13,465 bases of DNA from Hyphomicrobiales bacterium (GCA_026989045.1 JALSJY010000184.1:1-13465), one strand, 5' to 3'. Shown: positions 1-8,643, counted from the stretch's first letter. Notes: a model not told the origin generated them from the letters alone. Numbers and translations: made by a program.

Positions 1-527
1 CCCTAACAATCCGCCGCCACAAACAACGCCTAGGCGGCCTGACTGTAGCAATATGCGGCGACATTGCTCATTCACGCGTGGCTCGCTCTAACTTAATGCT
101 TCTCAATGCTATGAATGTTCGCACACGTGTTATTGCACCTCGCACATTATTACCTTCTGGAATTGAGCATATATGCGCAGAAGTATTTACCGATATGAAT
201 GAGGGATTAAAAAACGCTGACGTTGTGATGATGTTACGCCTACAGCATGAAAGAGCCAACGCTTCTCTTATTCCATCTGAGCGCGAATATTACCAATTTT
301 ACGGGCTTGATAAAGAAAGACTAGCGCTTGCCAAACCCGATGCAATAGTCATGCACCCAGGCCCAATGAATAGAGGCGTTGAGATTGACCCAACAATTGC
401 CGATGGCGCGCAAGCGGTTATTACCGAACAAGTAGAAATGGGAGTGGCGGTTAGAATGGCGGTGCTTGATGCACTTGTAGGTAAAAAGAAAATCATCAAT
501 AAAAAAAATAAGGGCATAAGCAAATGA
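1..527 (+). CDS. pyrB: Aspartate carbamoyltransferase catalytic subunit, 3' part
   Basis: Catalyses carbamoyl phosphate + L-aspartate to N-carbamoyl-aspartate, the committed step of pyrimidine synthesis, in the cytoplasm. The reading frame is open from the window edge (first full codon at base 3), so the N-terminal carbamoyl-phosphate domain lies outside. The visible 174 residues cover the end of the linker and the aspartate-binding domain: a CGDIAHSRVARSN stretch, then MMLRLQHER (the Arg/Gln pair used for aspartate binding), then HPGPMNRGVEI, the loop that closes over the substrate. These are family signatures. An internal GTG at 78 is not the start, because the conserved frame continues upstream of it. 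The C-terminus ends in a Lys/Asn-rich tail encoded by an A-rich run. The stop overlaps the pyrC start as ATGA, implying translational coupling. Very likely works with the PyrC-like protein downstream. Confidence 0.96.
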   Translation, partial: LTIRRHKQRLGGLTVAICGDIAHSRVARSNLMLLNAMNVRTRVIAPRTLLPSGIEHICAEVFTDMNEGLKNADVVMMLRLQHERANASLIPSEREYYQFYGLDKERLALAKPDAIVMHPGPMNRGVEIDPTIADGAQAVITEQVEMGVAVRMAVLDALVGKKKIINKKNKGISK

Positions 528-1831
528 GCAATATCATTTTAATTGAAAATGCCCGAATTATTGACCCAGCCTCTAACATAGATAAAATTGGCTCACTATT
601 GGTAAAAGACGGATTAGTTGCAGAAATTTCTTTTGATAGTAAAATAAAAACCCAAAGTGGCACAGAGATAATAGATGCTAGCGGCTTGGTGCTAGCCCCC
701 GGCCTTATCGACACTAGAGTGTTTACTGGTGAGCCTGGTCATGAATATAGGGAAACCCTTGCCAGCGCTTCAAATGCGGCAGCGGCAGGCGGTGTTACAA
801 GCTTTATTTGCATGCCAGACACATCACCAACCATAGACGATGCTGCTTTGGTTGATTATATCATTCGCCGAGCCAAAGCGACATCAAAGGTCAATATCTA
901 TCCCGCCGCTGCAATTACCAAAGGGTTGCAAGGTAAACAAATTACCGAATTTGGCATGTTAAAACAAGCAGGCGCAGTTTGTTTTACAGATGGGCGTTTT
1001 TCTCTTGGCTCAACCGCAATTCTTAAATCAGCATTTACCTATGCTGCAAATTTTAACATGCCTATTGTTAACCACCTTTGTGATGAGGGGTTGGGCAAAA
1101 GCGGAGTTATGAATTCTGGGCTTTTAGCTACTGGTTTGGGATTAAAAGGTATTCCTTATGAGGCAGAAACAATTCCGCTTGAGAGGGACTTGCAATTAGC
1201 TAAATCAAGCGGCGTGCATTATCACGGGGCGCAAATTTCCTGCTCTGGTTCAGTTGAGATTATGAAACGCCATCGCAAAACCAACAAAAAAATCTCTTGC
1301 TCTGTCTCCATCAATAATCTTTGCCTAAATGAAAATGATGTGGGCTCATATAGAACTTTCTTTAAGCTCTCCCCTCCTTTACGACATGAAGATGACCGAA
1401 AGGCATTGATTAAGGGCTTAAATGAGGGAGATATTGATGTCATTCACTCTGGCCATGACCCCCAAGATGTTGAGGTGAAGCGCCAACCATTTGCTCAAGC
1501 AGGAGATGGCGCGATTGGTTTGGAAACAATGTTATCAGCAGCACTGCGTTTATATCACTCAGGGGAATGTGAATTAGGCACAATTTTAGCTACTATGACA
1601 TGCAAGCCAGCTGAAATATTTAAAATAGAGGCAGGGAATTTAAAAATCGGTGCAAAAGCCGATATGATATTGATTGATTTAGATTTCCCTTGGGTAGTAG
1701 ATGAGAGTGAGTTACACTCACGTTCAAAAAACACAGTGTTTGAGCAAGCACGTTTTAGCGGCAAAGTTATGCGCACTTTTGTTTCTGGGATTGAAGTATA
1801 TTCTCAAAAAGGAGAAAATAATGTTACTTGA
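524..1831 (+). CDS. pyrC: Dihydroorotase-like protein with degenerate active site (PyrC')
   Basis: A 435-residue amidohydrolase-superfamily protein of the class I dihydroorotase type. An N-terminal beta segment leads to PGLID at about 59-63, then a TIM-barrel and a C-terminal GAKADMILIDLD strand. The fold signatures are clear, but the catalytic ones are altered. The usual HxH after PGLID is R65-V-F67. The Arg of HLREPG is G69. The His of the HVS motif is Q237 (HGAQIS). The DHAPH motif reads G310-H-D-P-Q. Only H184 of the metal-binding histidines is plainly kept. In Pseudomonas a non-catalytic PyrC homologue forms a complex with PyrB, and I infer the same structural role here, with an active dihydroorotase encoded elsewhere. 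The start overlaps pyrB by 4 bp, with AAGGG upstream. Many automatic annotations would simply call this dihydroorotase. Confidence 0.93.
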   Translation: MSNIILIENARIIDPASNIDKIGSLLVKDGLVAEISFDSKIKTQSGTEIIDASGLVLAPGLIDTRVFTGEPGHEYRETLASASNAAAAGGVTSFICMPDTSPTIDDAALVDYIIRRAKATSKVNIYPAAAITKGLQGKQITEFGMLKQAGAVCFTDGRFSLGSTAILKSAFTYAANFNMPIVNHLCDEGLGKSGVMNSGLLATGLGLKGIPYEAETIPLERDLQLAKSSGVHYHGAQISCSGSVEIMKRHRKTNKKISCSVSINNLCLNENDVGSYRTFFKLSPPLRHEDDRKALIKGLNEGDIDVIHSGHDPQDVEVKRQPFAQAGDGAIGLETMLSAALRLYHSGECELGTILATMTCKPAEIFKIEAGNLKIGAKADMILIDLDFPWVVDESELHSRSKNTVFEQARFSGKVMRTFVSGIEVYSQKGENNVT

Positions 1832-2426
1832 TTTTTTTATTGCCGCAGTGATTGGCTATTTACTTGGCTCAATTCCCTTTGGTCTTTTGCTTACTAAACT
1901 TGCTGGAAAAGGCGATATTCGCGACATTGGCTCAGGTAATATTGGTGCAACTAATGTGCTTCGCACTGGCAATAAATGGCTAGCGATTGCAACTTTATTA
2001 CTTGATGCAGGTAAGGCAGCTTTAGCGGTTTTTATTATTTCTACTATTTTTGCCAACCTTGGCTATACTCTACGCATTAGCATTTTTGCTGGCCTGTTTG
2101 CTCTTATAGGTCATTTATTTCCTATTTGGCTAAAATTTAAGGGCGGTAAGGGAGTTGCTACATATATCGGCTTTTTATTGGCCATTAACCCAATAGTTGG
2201 TATGATTTTTTGTGCAATGTGGCTGTTTTTCGCCTATGCACTTCGTTTTTCTTCTCTTGCTGCATTAGCAGCCGTTGCCGCCACCCCTTATCTTTCTTTT
2301 ATGTTCTCAGGGCTTGAACTGGCCATCGGCACACTTATCATGTCGGCTTTGATATTTTTCAAACATATCGATAATATAAAACGCTTGGGGGCTGGAACGG
2401 AGCCAAAAATCGGCGACGATAAATAA
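1821..2426 (+). CDS. plsY: Acyl-phosphate:glycerol-3-phosphate acyltransferase PlsY
   Basis: Inner-membrane enzyme that transfers the acyl group from acyl-phosphate (made by PlsX) to sn-glycerol-3-phosphate, giving lysophosphatidic acid, the first membrane step of phospholipid synthesis. The 201 residues are mostly hydrophobic helices, as in the roughly 200-residue family. All three conserved motifs are visible: GSIPFG through DIGSGNIGATNVLR (about 16-48), GHLFPIWLKFKGGKGVAT (97-114) and a C-terminal HIDNIKRL with GTEPKI (182-197). I chose ATG 1821 because GGAG sits 6 nt before it and the protein then begins with a transmembrane segment. A longer open frame back to 1701 only adds residues out of frame with pyrC. 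The 11-bp overlap with pyrC suggests coupled translation. An unrelated pathway (lipid) is thus embedded in the pyr operon, an arrangement seen in related alphaproteobacteria. Confidence 0.96.
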   Translation: MLLDFFIAAVIGYLLGSIPFGLLLTKLAGKGDIRDIGSGNIGATNVLRTGNKWLAIATLLLDAGKAALAVFIISTIFANLGYTLRISIFAGLFALIGHLFPIWLKFKGGKGVATYIGFLLAINPIVGMIFCAMWLFFAYALRFSSLAALAAVAATPYLSFMFSGLELAIGTLIMSALIFFKHIDNIKRLGAGTEPKIGDDK

Positions 2427-2433
2427 TGCTTAT

Positions 2434-2445
2434 GAGGGAGTAGGA
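2434..2445 (+). promoter_or_regulatory. Ribosome binding site that fixes the dprA TTG start
   Basis: A purine-rich GAGGGAGTAGGA stretch lies just upstream of TTG 2448. The GGAG core ends 7 nt before the TTG. The nearby ATGs at 2426 and 2432 are in other frames, and the dprA frame has a stop at 2433-2435, so TTG is the only well-placed start. Confidence 0.75.
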
Positions 2446-2447
2446 TT

Positions 2448-3581
2448 TTGGCACCAAACCTGAGCGACAAACAACTCACCGACTGGCTTAGGTTAATCCG
2501 CTCAGAAAATGTTGGGCCTGCAACTTTTAGAAAGTTACTAAACAGATATGGCTCAGCCAGTGCCGCGCTCGATGCCCTGCCCTTTTTAAGCTCACGAGGT
2601 GGCAAAAACACCGCATTAAAAGCTCCAACAATATCTGAAATTGAAGATGAAATTGCCGCAATTGAACAATTAGGTGCAAGAATTATCACTCAAGCAGATG
2701 ATGATTTTCCAAACAGCTTAAAACATATTGCTTCCTCACCTCCAATTCTAACAATATTAGGTGGGGAGGGATTAAACTATGACAAGTCCGTTGCTATTGT
2801 GGGCGCAAGAAACGCTTCTGCTGCGGGTCAAAGGCTTACAAAAACCATTTGCTCAGAATTAGGCGAAACTGGTTATTTAATTGTATCAGGTCTAGCTCGT
2901 GGCATAGATACTAGCGCTCACTCAGCCAGCCTAACCACTGGCACAATAGCGGTTTTTGCTGGCGGGTTAGATTGTATATATCCCAATGAAAATATTGCAC
3001 TAGCAAAGCAAATATTTGAAAATAATGGCGCATTGATTAGCGAGATGCCGCTTGGCCTTTCTCCAAGAGCAAGGGATTTCCCCCGTCGCAATCGTTTGGT
3101 TTCTGGCATATCTAAAGGCGTTGTAATAATTGAGGCAGCAAAAAGAAGCGGCTCTCTAATCACCGCAAGGCTTGCCCTTGAGCAAAATCGTGAGGTGTTT
3201 GCTGTGCCAGGCTCTCCGCTTGACCCACGCTCAGCAGGGCCAAACAGCTTAATTAAACAAGGCGCAACATTAGTATCTTGTGCTGATGATATTATAGAAA
3301 GCTTAGAAAGTGCATTGCCATATAATAATCAATTATTTGAAAATGATGAGAATGGCGACTTTTCTTATAGCTTTGATATGAGCGCTGAGCAGGATAATGA
3401 ACCAAGTCAAAATGATCGTGAACGCTTACTCAGCGCTCTAAGTCTTACCCCTATATCTGTTGATGATATTATAGAGCAGACAAAAATTTCCACCCCCTCA
3501 ATTCAAACCATTTTATTAGAACTTGATATTGCTGGACGCATTGAATGGGCAAGCGGTCAGTTAGTATCTTTGAAACAATAA
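2448..3581 (+). CDS. dprA: DNA-processing protein DprA
   Basis: Binds incoming single-stranded DNA during natural transformation, protects it and loads RecA; it acts in the cytoplasm. The 377 residues show three parts. An N-terminal helical region (about 6-40, LIRSENVGPATFRKLL) resembles a SAM/HhH fold. The Rossmann-like DprA core (about 80-285) has VAIVGARNAS (115-124), SGLARGIDTSAH (147-158), FAGGLDCIYP (170-179), RDFPRRNRLVSGIS (209-222), RSGSLITARLALEQ (233-246) and FAVPG (251-255). The C-terminal winged-helix domain (about 324-374), separated by an acidic linker (297-322), is typical of the longer proteobacterial proteins. The start codon is TTG with a strong Shine-Dalgarno sequence, 21 bp after plsY. 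It is the last gene of the pyr block and is followed by a 100-bp gap. No other competence gene lies in the window, so transformation itself cannot be inferred. Confidence 0.96.
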   Translation: MAPNLSDKQLTDWLRLIRSENVGPATFRKLLNRYGSASAALDALPFLSSRGGKNTALKAPTISEIEDEIAAIEQLGARIITQADDDFPNSLKHIASSPPILTILGGEGLNYDKSVAIVGARNASAAGQRLTKTICSELGETGYLIVSGLARGIDTSAHSASLTTGTIAVFAGGLDCIYPNENIALAKQIFENNGALISEMPLGLSPRARDFPRRNRLVSGISKGVVIIEAAKRSGSLITARLALEQNREVFAVPGSPLDPRSAGPNSLIKQGATLVSCADDIIESLESALPYNNQLFENDENGDFSYSFDMSAEQDNEPSQNDRERLLSALSLTPISVDDIIEQTKISTPSIQTILLELDIAGRIEWASGQLVSLKQ

Positions 3582-3602
3582 TTAAAAAACATAATTATAA
3601 AT

Positions 3603-3637
3603 TTGACACAACCCCTGCTTATAAGCATTTTGCGCAA
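3603..3637 (+). promoter_or_regulatory. Putative topA promoter with two short palindromes
   Basis: The 100-bp dprA-topA gap contains a perfect TTGACA at 3603-3608. At 17 bp spacing the -10 position reads CATTTT, a poor match. A better TATAAG at 3620-3625 is only 11 bp away, too close for a standard promoter. Two perfect palindromes follow: GCTTATAAGC (3617-3626) and TTGCGCAA (3630-3637). Promoter function is an inference from position plus the -35 box; the palindromes may be operators or chance. Confidence 0.35.
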
Positions 3638-3681
3638 CAATTAAGTTACAAAACTAACAAGAAATATTGAGAAGAGCATAA

Positions 3682-6318
3682 ATGACCAAAAAACTTGTAA
3701 TAGTTGAAAGTCCAGCAAAAGCTAAGACAATCAACAAATATTTAGGCAATGACTTTGTTGTTTTAGCCTCTTTTGGTCATATTAGAGACCTGCCCTCAAA
3801 AGATGGTTCGGTGCTTCCTGATGAAGATTTTGCTATGACATGGGCAATTGATACTACTGCCAAGAAAAGAATTGCTGAAATTGCAAGCGAGCTAAAAGAT
3901 GCAGATGAGTTAATTTTAGCGACTGATCCTGATCGTGAGGGAGAGGCGATTTCTTGGCATGTTCTTGAGGTTTTAAATAAGAAAAAAGCCCTAAAGGATA
4001 AAAAAGTTCAGCGAGTAGTTTTTAACGCCATTACAAAAAAATCAATACTTGAAGCTATGGCTAATCCTCGTGAATTAGATATTGGTCTGGTTGATGCCTA
4101 TTTAGCTCGCCGTGCGCTTGATTATCTAGTTGGATTCACCCTTTCACCAATCCTATGGAGAAAATTACCAGGCTCTCGCTCAGCGGGTCGTGTGCAGTCT
4201 GTTACCCTACGCCTACTTTGCGATAAAGAGATGGAAATTGAGCGTTTTAATCCAAAAGAATATTGGTCTGTTCAAACGAGTTTAATTGAAAGAGCAAAAG
4301 AATTTGAAGCTCGCCTACTAACAATTGATGGCAAAAAGATAGATAAACATGATATTGCGACAGGAGATGAAGCAAAGGCGATTAAAAAGGCAATTGATTC
4401 AGGCAGTTTTGAAATTACTAAAGTTGAAAAAAAGCCAACCAAACGTAACCCTTATGCTCCATTTACCACATCATCATTACAGCAAGATGCATCTTCGCGT
4501 TTAGGATTTTCTCCAACACATACAATGCGTGTGGCGCAAAGGTTGTATGAAGGTGTTAACATTGGCGGCGAAACTGTTGGTTTAATTACATATATGAGAA
4601 CTGATGCTGTTCAAATGTCACCAGAGGGCATAGCCCAAACCAGAGATGCAATTTTAAAAGAATTTGGTCCAGATTATTTACCTAAAAAACCACGCATATA
4701 TCAAACAAAAGCAAAAAATGCACAAGAGGCTCACGAGGCAGTTCGCCCAACAGACTTATTTCGACACCCTAGCCATTTAAAAAACCTTGATGCAGATCAA
4801 CAAAAGCTCTATGGCCTCATTTGGCGCAGAGCCATGGCCTCGCAAATGAAAGAGGCCATTATTGATCGCACAACTGCTGACATAAAACTTATCTCAGAGC
4901 ATAAAGATATTATCCTTAGGGCGGTTGGCTCGGTTGTCGCTTTTCCAGGCTTTTTGGCTCTTGGAGGCGTGAAAAAGGCAACTGAGAATGATGAGAAAAA
5001 AGATGACGAGCGTGAATTACCGCCACTTGCAGTAGGTGACAAACCAAACTTAAAATCTTGCACAATAGAGCAAAACTTCACCAAACCCCCTGCCCGATAT
5101 ACTGAAGCAAGCTTGATTAAAAAAATGGAAGAATTAGGTATTGGTCGCCCATCAACCTATGCAGCAACTATTTCAGTTTTGCGGGATCGAAATTATGCGC
5201 GACTTGAAAAGAGAGCTCTTATTCCAGAAGATAGAGGTCGCCTAGTAACGGCATTTCTAGAGAGCTTTTTTACTAAATATGTAGAATATGATTTCACCGC
5301 ATCTCTTGAACAACAACTTGATGAAGTGTCACGCAAAGAATTATCATATAAACAATTGCTTGAACAATTCTGGAAAGATTTCTCAACTCATACCGAAGAG
5401 ATTAAAGACCTTCGAATCACACAAGTTCTTGATTCGCTCAATGAAATTCTTGGCGACCATATATTTCCTATTCGAGAAGATGGATCAGACAGAAGACAAT
5501 GCCCGACCTGTGGCAAAGGAAAATTATCACTTAAGCTGGGTAAATATGGTGCTTTCATCGGTTGTGAAAACTATCCCGAGTGTAAACACACCGCACAATT
5601 ATCAGATAGCGTGAATGGAAAAACCTCAAATGGTGAAAATAATGATGAGGAATTAGGCGTTGATCCTGATAATGGCGAATTAGTTTATAAAAAAACTGGC
5701 CGTTTTGGCCCATATGTTCAGCGCGGTGATGGCAAAGAGGCAAAGCGCTCTTCTATTCCAAAAACATGGGACCCAACCTCAATTGATCTTGAAAAAGCCC
5801 TAAGACTATTAGCCCTGCCTCGTGATGTTGGTAAGCACCCAGAAGATGGCAAGATGATTACCTCCAATCTTGGTCGCTATGGTCCTTATGTAAATCACAA
5901 TGGCAAATATGCCTCACTTAGTGATGTAGATGAGGTTTTCAGCGTCGGTATAAACCGTGCTGTCGATTTGCTAGCCGCAAAAGCCGCCTCTGGTGGTCGT
6001 CGTGGTGCAACAGTGCTTAAAGAATTAGGTGATCACCCAGATGGTGGTGCAATAACTGTTCGTGATGGTCGCTACGGCCCTTATGTCAATCATGCAAAAA
6101 TTAATGCCACCATTGCAAAAGACATAAAACCACAAGATGTCACACTAGAACAAGCGCTTGAAATGATTGCGGCAAAAGCATCTGCTCCGAAAAAGAAAAG
6201 AAAAACTGCCACAAAAAAGAAGCCTGTTAAAAAGAAGGCTACAGCCAAAAAGCCAACGACCAAGAAGAAGCCAGCGGCTAAGAAAAATCCTGCAGTCAAA
6301 AAGCCAGCTAAAAGCTAA
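3682..6318 (+). CDS. topA: DNA topoisomerase I (type IA)
   Basis: Relaxes negative supercoils by single-strand cleavage and passage through a 5'-phosphotyrosine intermediate. The 878 residues run in the family order. The Toprim domain has VESPAKAKTI (E9) and TDPDREGEAISWH (D82, D84, E86). The breakage core has SAGRVQSV (167-174) and the catalytic tyrosine Y304 in LITYMRTD. RYTEASLIKKMEE and GIGRPSTYA follow (about 472-494). A four-cysteine zinc element is formed by C607, C610, C628 and C634. Three C-terminal repeats carry GRFGPYV, GRYGPYV and GRYGPYV (about 673, 731, 797). The last ~42 residues are Lys/Ala/Pro-rich, like a histone-H1-type tail, probably a non-specific DNA-binding extension. 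ATG 3682 has a modest purine tract (GAGAAGAG) upstream. The stop overlaps the rnr start (TAATG), so the two are probably co-transcribed and coupled. Confidence 0.98.
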   Translation: MTKKLVIVESPAKAKTINKYLGNDFVVLASFGHIRDLPSKDGSVLPDEDFAMTWAIDTTAKKRIAEIASELKDADELILATDPDREGEAISWHVLEVLNKKKALKDKKVQRVVFNAITKKSILEAMANPRELDIGLVDAYLARRALDYLVGFTLSPILWRKLPGSRSAGRVQSVTLRLLCDKEMEIERFNPKEYWSVQTSLIERAKEFEARLLTIDGKKIDKHDIATGDEAKAIKKAIDSGSFEITKVEKKPTKRNPYAPFTTSSLQQDASSRLGFSPTHTMRVAQRLYEGVNIGGETVGLITYMRTDAVQMSPEGIAQTRDAILKEFGPDYLPKKPRIYQTKAKNAQEAHEAVRPTDLFRHPSHLKNLDADQQKLYGLIWRRAMASQMKEAIIDRTTADIKLISEHKDIILRAVGSVVAFPGFLALGGVKKATENDEKKDDERELPPLAVGDKPNLKSCTIEQNFTKPPARYTEASLIKKMEELGIGRPSTYAATISVLRDRNYARLEKRALIPEDRGRLVTAFLESFFTKYVEYDFTASLEQQLDEVSRKELSYKQLLEQFWKDFSTHTEEIKDLRITQVLDSLNEILGDHIFPIREDGSDRRQCPTCGKGKLSLKLGKYGAFIGCENYPECKHTAQLSDSVNGKTSNGENNDEELGVDPDNGELVYKKTGRFGPYVQRGDGKEAKRSSIPKTWDPTSIDLEKALRLLALPRDVGKHPEDGKMITSNLGRYGPYVNHNGKYASLSDVDEVFSVGINRAVDLLAAKAASGGRRGATVLKELGDHPDGGAITVRDGRYGPYVNHAKINATIAKDIKPQDVTLEQALEMIAAKASAPKKKRKTATKKKPVKKKATAKKPTTKKKPAAKKNPAVKKPAKS

Positions 6319-8558
6319 TGAAGAAGAATAAAAGTTTTGACCTGCCAACAAAAGAGCAAATTTTAGAAGTTCTAGCTAACGATAAAAGCATAAAAAACAG
6401 GCGTGACCTAGGTCGTGCCTTTGGCATTCGTGGTGAAAAACGAACTCCATTTAAGCTTTTACTTCGTGAAATGAAAAAACAAGGTCTTATCAACAAACCA
6501 TCGGGCAATCTATCATCTTCAGTTGATTTGCCAAATGTAACAGTTTTAGAAATTGCAGGTGATGCAGACCTTGATAATCTATTTGCCTATCCTGCTAATT
6601 GGCAGGGCAAGCAGGACGAAAAACCAAAGATATTCATAAAATCAAATAGGAAGTCCACAGCAACTCCAGCCGCTGGTGATAGAATTCTTGCTAGAATTTC
6701 ACAAACAGATGGGCAGTATTTTGCTACCCCCATGAAAATTTTGGATAAACCACGCAAAGCTCAAATAGGCATTATTCGTCTTGACGAAAAGGGAGCAAGA
6801 CTTATCCCAATTGATCGCAAACAAAAAGAAATGCGCATTTCAAAAGCTTACTTGTTAGATGCAAAAGATGGCGACTTAGTCGAAGTAGAGGTAAAGGTCA
6901 CAGGCCGTATGATGATACCTATGGCCAAGGTAAGCGCTGTAATTGGCAATCCAGCCTCTGAGGGTGCTATTTCTATGATTGCCCTGCACAATCATGAGAT
7001 ACCATATATTTTCTCCCCAGCCGTCCTTAAACAAGCTAGCGAACTTAAAGAAATAACCTTAAATAAGGAACAGCGAAAATTTCGTGAGGACTGGCTAGAC
7101 ATTCCTTTCATCACCATCGATCCAGCTAGCGCAAAAGATCATGACGATGCAGTTTATGCCAAGGCAGACGATGACCCGAACAATCCTGATGGTCATATTA
7201 TCTACATCGCCATTGCAGATGTAGCAGCCTATGTAACTTCTGGCTCACCTATAGATAAAGAAGCTTATTTGCGTGGAAATTCGGTATATTTTCCTGATCG
7301 CGTAGTGCCAATGTTGCCAGAAAGAATTTCAAATGATTTATGCTCATTGATTGAGGATAAACAGCGCCCAAGTATGGCGTTAAGACTTATCATTGACAAA
7401 AACGGCAATTTGATTTCGCATCAATTTCATCGCATCATGATGCGTTCAAGGGCAAAATTATCCTACCAACAAGCCCAAGGTGCAATTGATGGTAAAACTG
7501 ATGATGTTACTGCTCCGCTATTAGAGTCAATATTAAAGCCACTCTGGGCTGCTTATGAAGCTATGGCAAAAGCACGTGAAAACAGAGGGCCGCTTGACTT
7601 AGACCTTCCTGAGAGAAAAATAACTTTAGATAAAGAGGGAAAAGTAAAAGCTATCCATCAACCAGAGCGATTAGAGGCGCATCGTTTAATAGAAGAAATG
7701 ATGATTGCAGCAAATGTCTGTGCCGCCATAACGCTAGAGAAATATAAAACCTCCCTGCTCTATCGTGTGCATGATGTCCCAGGGCGTGAAAAACTAATTG
7801 CCTTGCGTGAATTTTTAGCATCGCTAGAAATGTCATTTTCCAATTCAGATTCCGTGCGCCCTTCTCATTTTAATCAAACTCTAAAAGCTGCAAAACAGAA
7901 TAATAAAAGCGAACAAGTCAATGAGATGGTTTTACGCTCACAAGCACAAGCAGAATATTCACCAATAAATTATGGGCATTTTGGCCTTAATCTTGACAGA
8001 TATGCACATTTCACCTCGCCCATTCGTCGTTATTCAGACTTAATCGTCCATAGGGCACTCATTAGCGCATTGAAACTGGGTGATGATGGCTTGAGCCAAG
8101 AGGAGGTGGAAAGACTGTCATTAGCAGGCCAGCACCTCTCAACAACAGAGCGCCGCGCTATGGCTGCTGAGCGAGAAACAAATGATCGTCTTGTTGCACA
8201 ATTTATGAGTGATAAAATAAATGCACATTTTTTTGGTCGCATATCTGGAATTGTAAAATCTGGGCTTTTCGTGAGGCTAAATGATAGCGGTGCAGATGGT
8301 TTTGTGCCTGCATCAAGCCTTGGCTCAGATTATTTCTCTTATCATGAAGACAGCCAAGCAATGGTTGGCGAAAGAAGCGGTGAAAGATTTCGCTTGGGCG
8401 ATAATGTTGAAGTAAGATTGTTAGAAGTTGCCCCGTTGGCTGGAGCATTGAGATTTGAAATAATTTCTGATGGGGAAATAGTTACTCCACCTAATAAAAA
8501 CAGGCATAAAACAAGAAAAAAACCATTTAGAAAAAAACGCCACCACAACAAACGATAA
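6318..8558 (+). CDS. rnr: Ribonuclease R (3'-5' exoribonuclease)
   Basis: Processive, Mg-dependent 3'-5' exoribonuclease that degrades structured RNA, including defective rRNA and mRNA. The 746 residues contain an N-terminal winged-helix segment (about 10-62), cold-shock-like OB domains (about 75-245), the RNB catalytic domain (about 258-585) and a C-terminal S1 domain (about 637-715). The RNB motif IDPASAKDHDDA gives D268, D274, D276 and D277, the expected metal-binding aspartates. YFPDRVVPMLPERISNDLCS (324-343) and AHFTSPIRRYSDLIVHR (563-579) are also diagnostic. The last ~22 residues are very basic (Lys, Arg, His), as in other RNase R proteins, where the tail aids RNA binding. The start is the ATG inside topA's TAATG with no clear Shine-Dalgarno sequence, so translation probably relies on ribosomes finishing topA. 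No gene lies between rnr and rpmG. Confidence 0.97.
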   Translation: MKKNKSFDLPTKEQILEVLANDKSIKNRRDLGRAFGIRGEKRTPFKLLLREMKKQGLINKPSGNLSSSVDLPNVTVLEIAGDADLDNLFAYPANWQGKQDEKPKIFIKSNRKSTATPAAGDRILARISQTDGQYFATPMKILDKPRKAQIGIIRLDEKGARLIPIDRKQKEMRISKAYLLDAKDGDLVEVEVKVTGRMMIPMAKVSAVIGNPASEGAISMIALHNHEIPYIFSPAVLKQASELKEITLNKEQRKFREDWLDIPFITIDPASAKDHDDAVYAKADDDPNNPDGHIIYIAIADVAAYVTSGSPIDKEAYLRGNSVYFPDRVVPMLPERISNDLCSLIEDKQRPSMALRLIIDKNGNLISHQFHRIMMRSRAKLSYQQAQGAIDGKTDDVTAPLLESILKPLWAAYEAMAKARENRGPLDLDLPERKITLDKEGKVKAIHQPERLEAHRLIEEMMIAANVCAAITLEKYKTSLLYRVHDVPGREKLIALREFLASLEMSFSNSDSVRPSHFNQTLKAAKQNNKSEQVNEMVLRSQAQAEYSPINYGHFGLNLDRYAHFTSPIRRYSDLIVHRALISALKLGDDGLSQEEVERLSLAGQHLSTTERRAMAAERETNDRLVAQFMSDKINAHFFGRISGIVKSGLFVRLNDSGADGFVPASSLGSDYFSYHEDSQAMVGERSGERFRLGDNVEVRLLEVAPLAGALRFEIISDGEIVTPPNKNRHKTRKKPFRKKRHHNKR

Positions 8559-8562
8559 CATG

Positions 8563-8590
8563 CTTGACTTTTCAATCTAAATGGCTAATT
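8563..8590 (+). promoter_or_regulatory. Putative rpmG promoter
   Basis: CTTGAC at 8563-8568 matches the alphaproteobacterial housekeeping -35 element. CTAATT at 8585-8590, 16 bp further on, matches four of six positions of the CTATAT-type -10. It lies just after the rnr stop and about 55 bp upstream of rpmG, a natural place for a separate, growth-driven promoter. Inferred from motif and position only. Confidence 0.45.
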
Positions 8591-8643
8591 TGCGCCCAAC
8601 TCATTTAAAGGGCAAACAAGCTCTTAATTCTTAGGAAAATATT

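Noticed and set aside
1701..1820. Upstream extension of the plsY frame
   Set aside because: It lies in another frame of pyrC, has no family similarity, and ATG 1821 has a good ribosome binding site and begins the membrane protein properly.
5288..5614. A 108-codon plus-strand frame inside topA
   Set aside because: It lies within conserved topA coding sequence in another frame, with no ribosome binding site or family resemblance.
6090..6299. Phe-rich minus-strand open frame opposite the end of topA
   Set aside because: It is the antisense reading of the AAG/AAA-rich Lys tail; its composition is fully explained by the plus-strand gene.
8581..8634. Seventeen-codon open frame (MANLRPTHLKGKQALNS) just before rpmG
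   Set aside because: No ribosome binding site, and it overlaps the likely -10 element of the rpmG promoter, so it would not be on that transcript.
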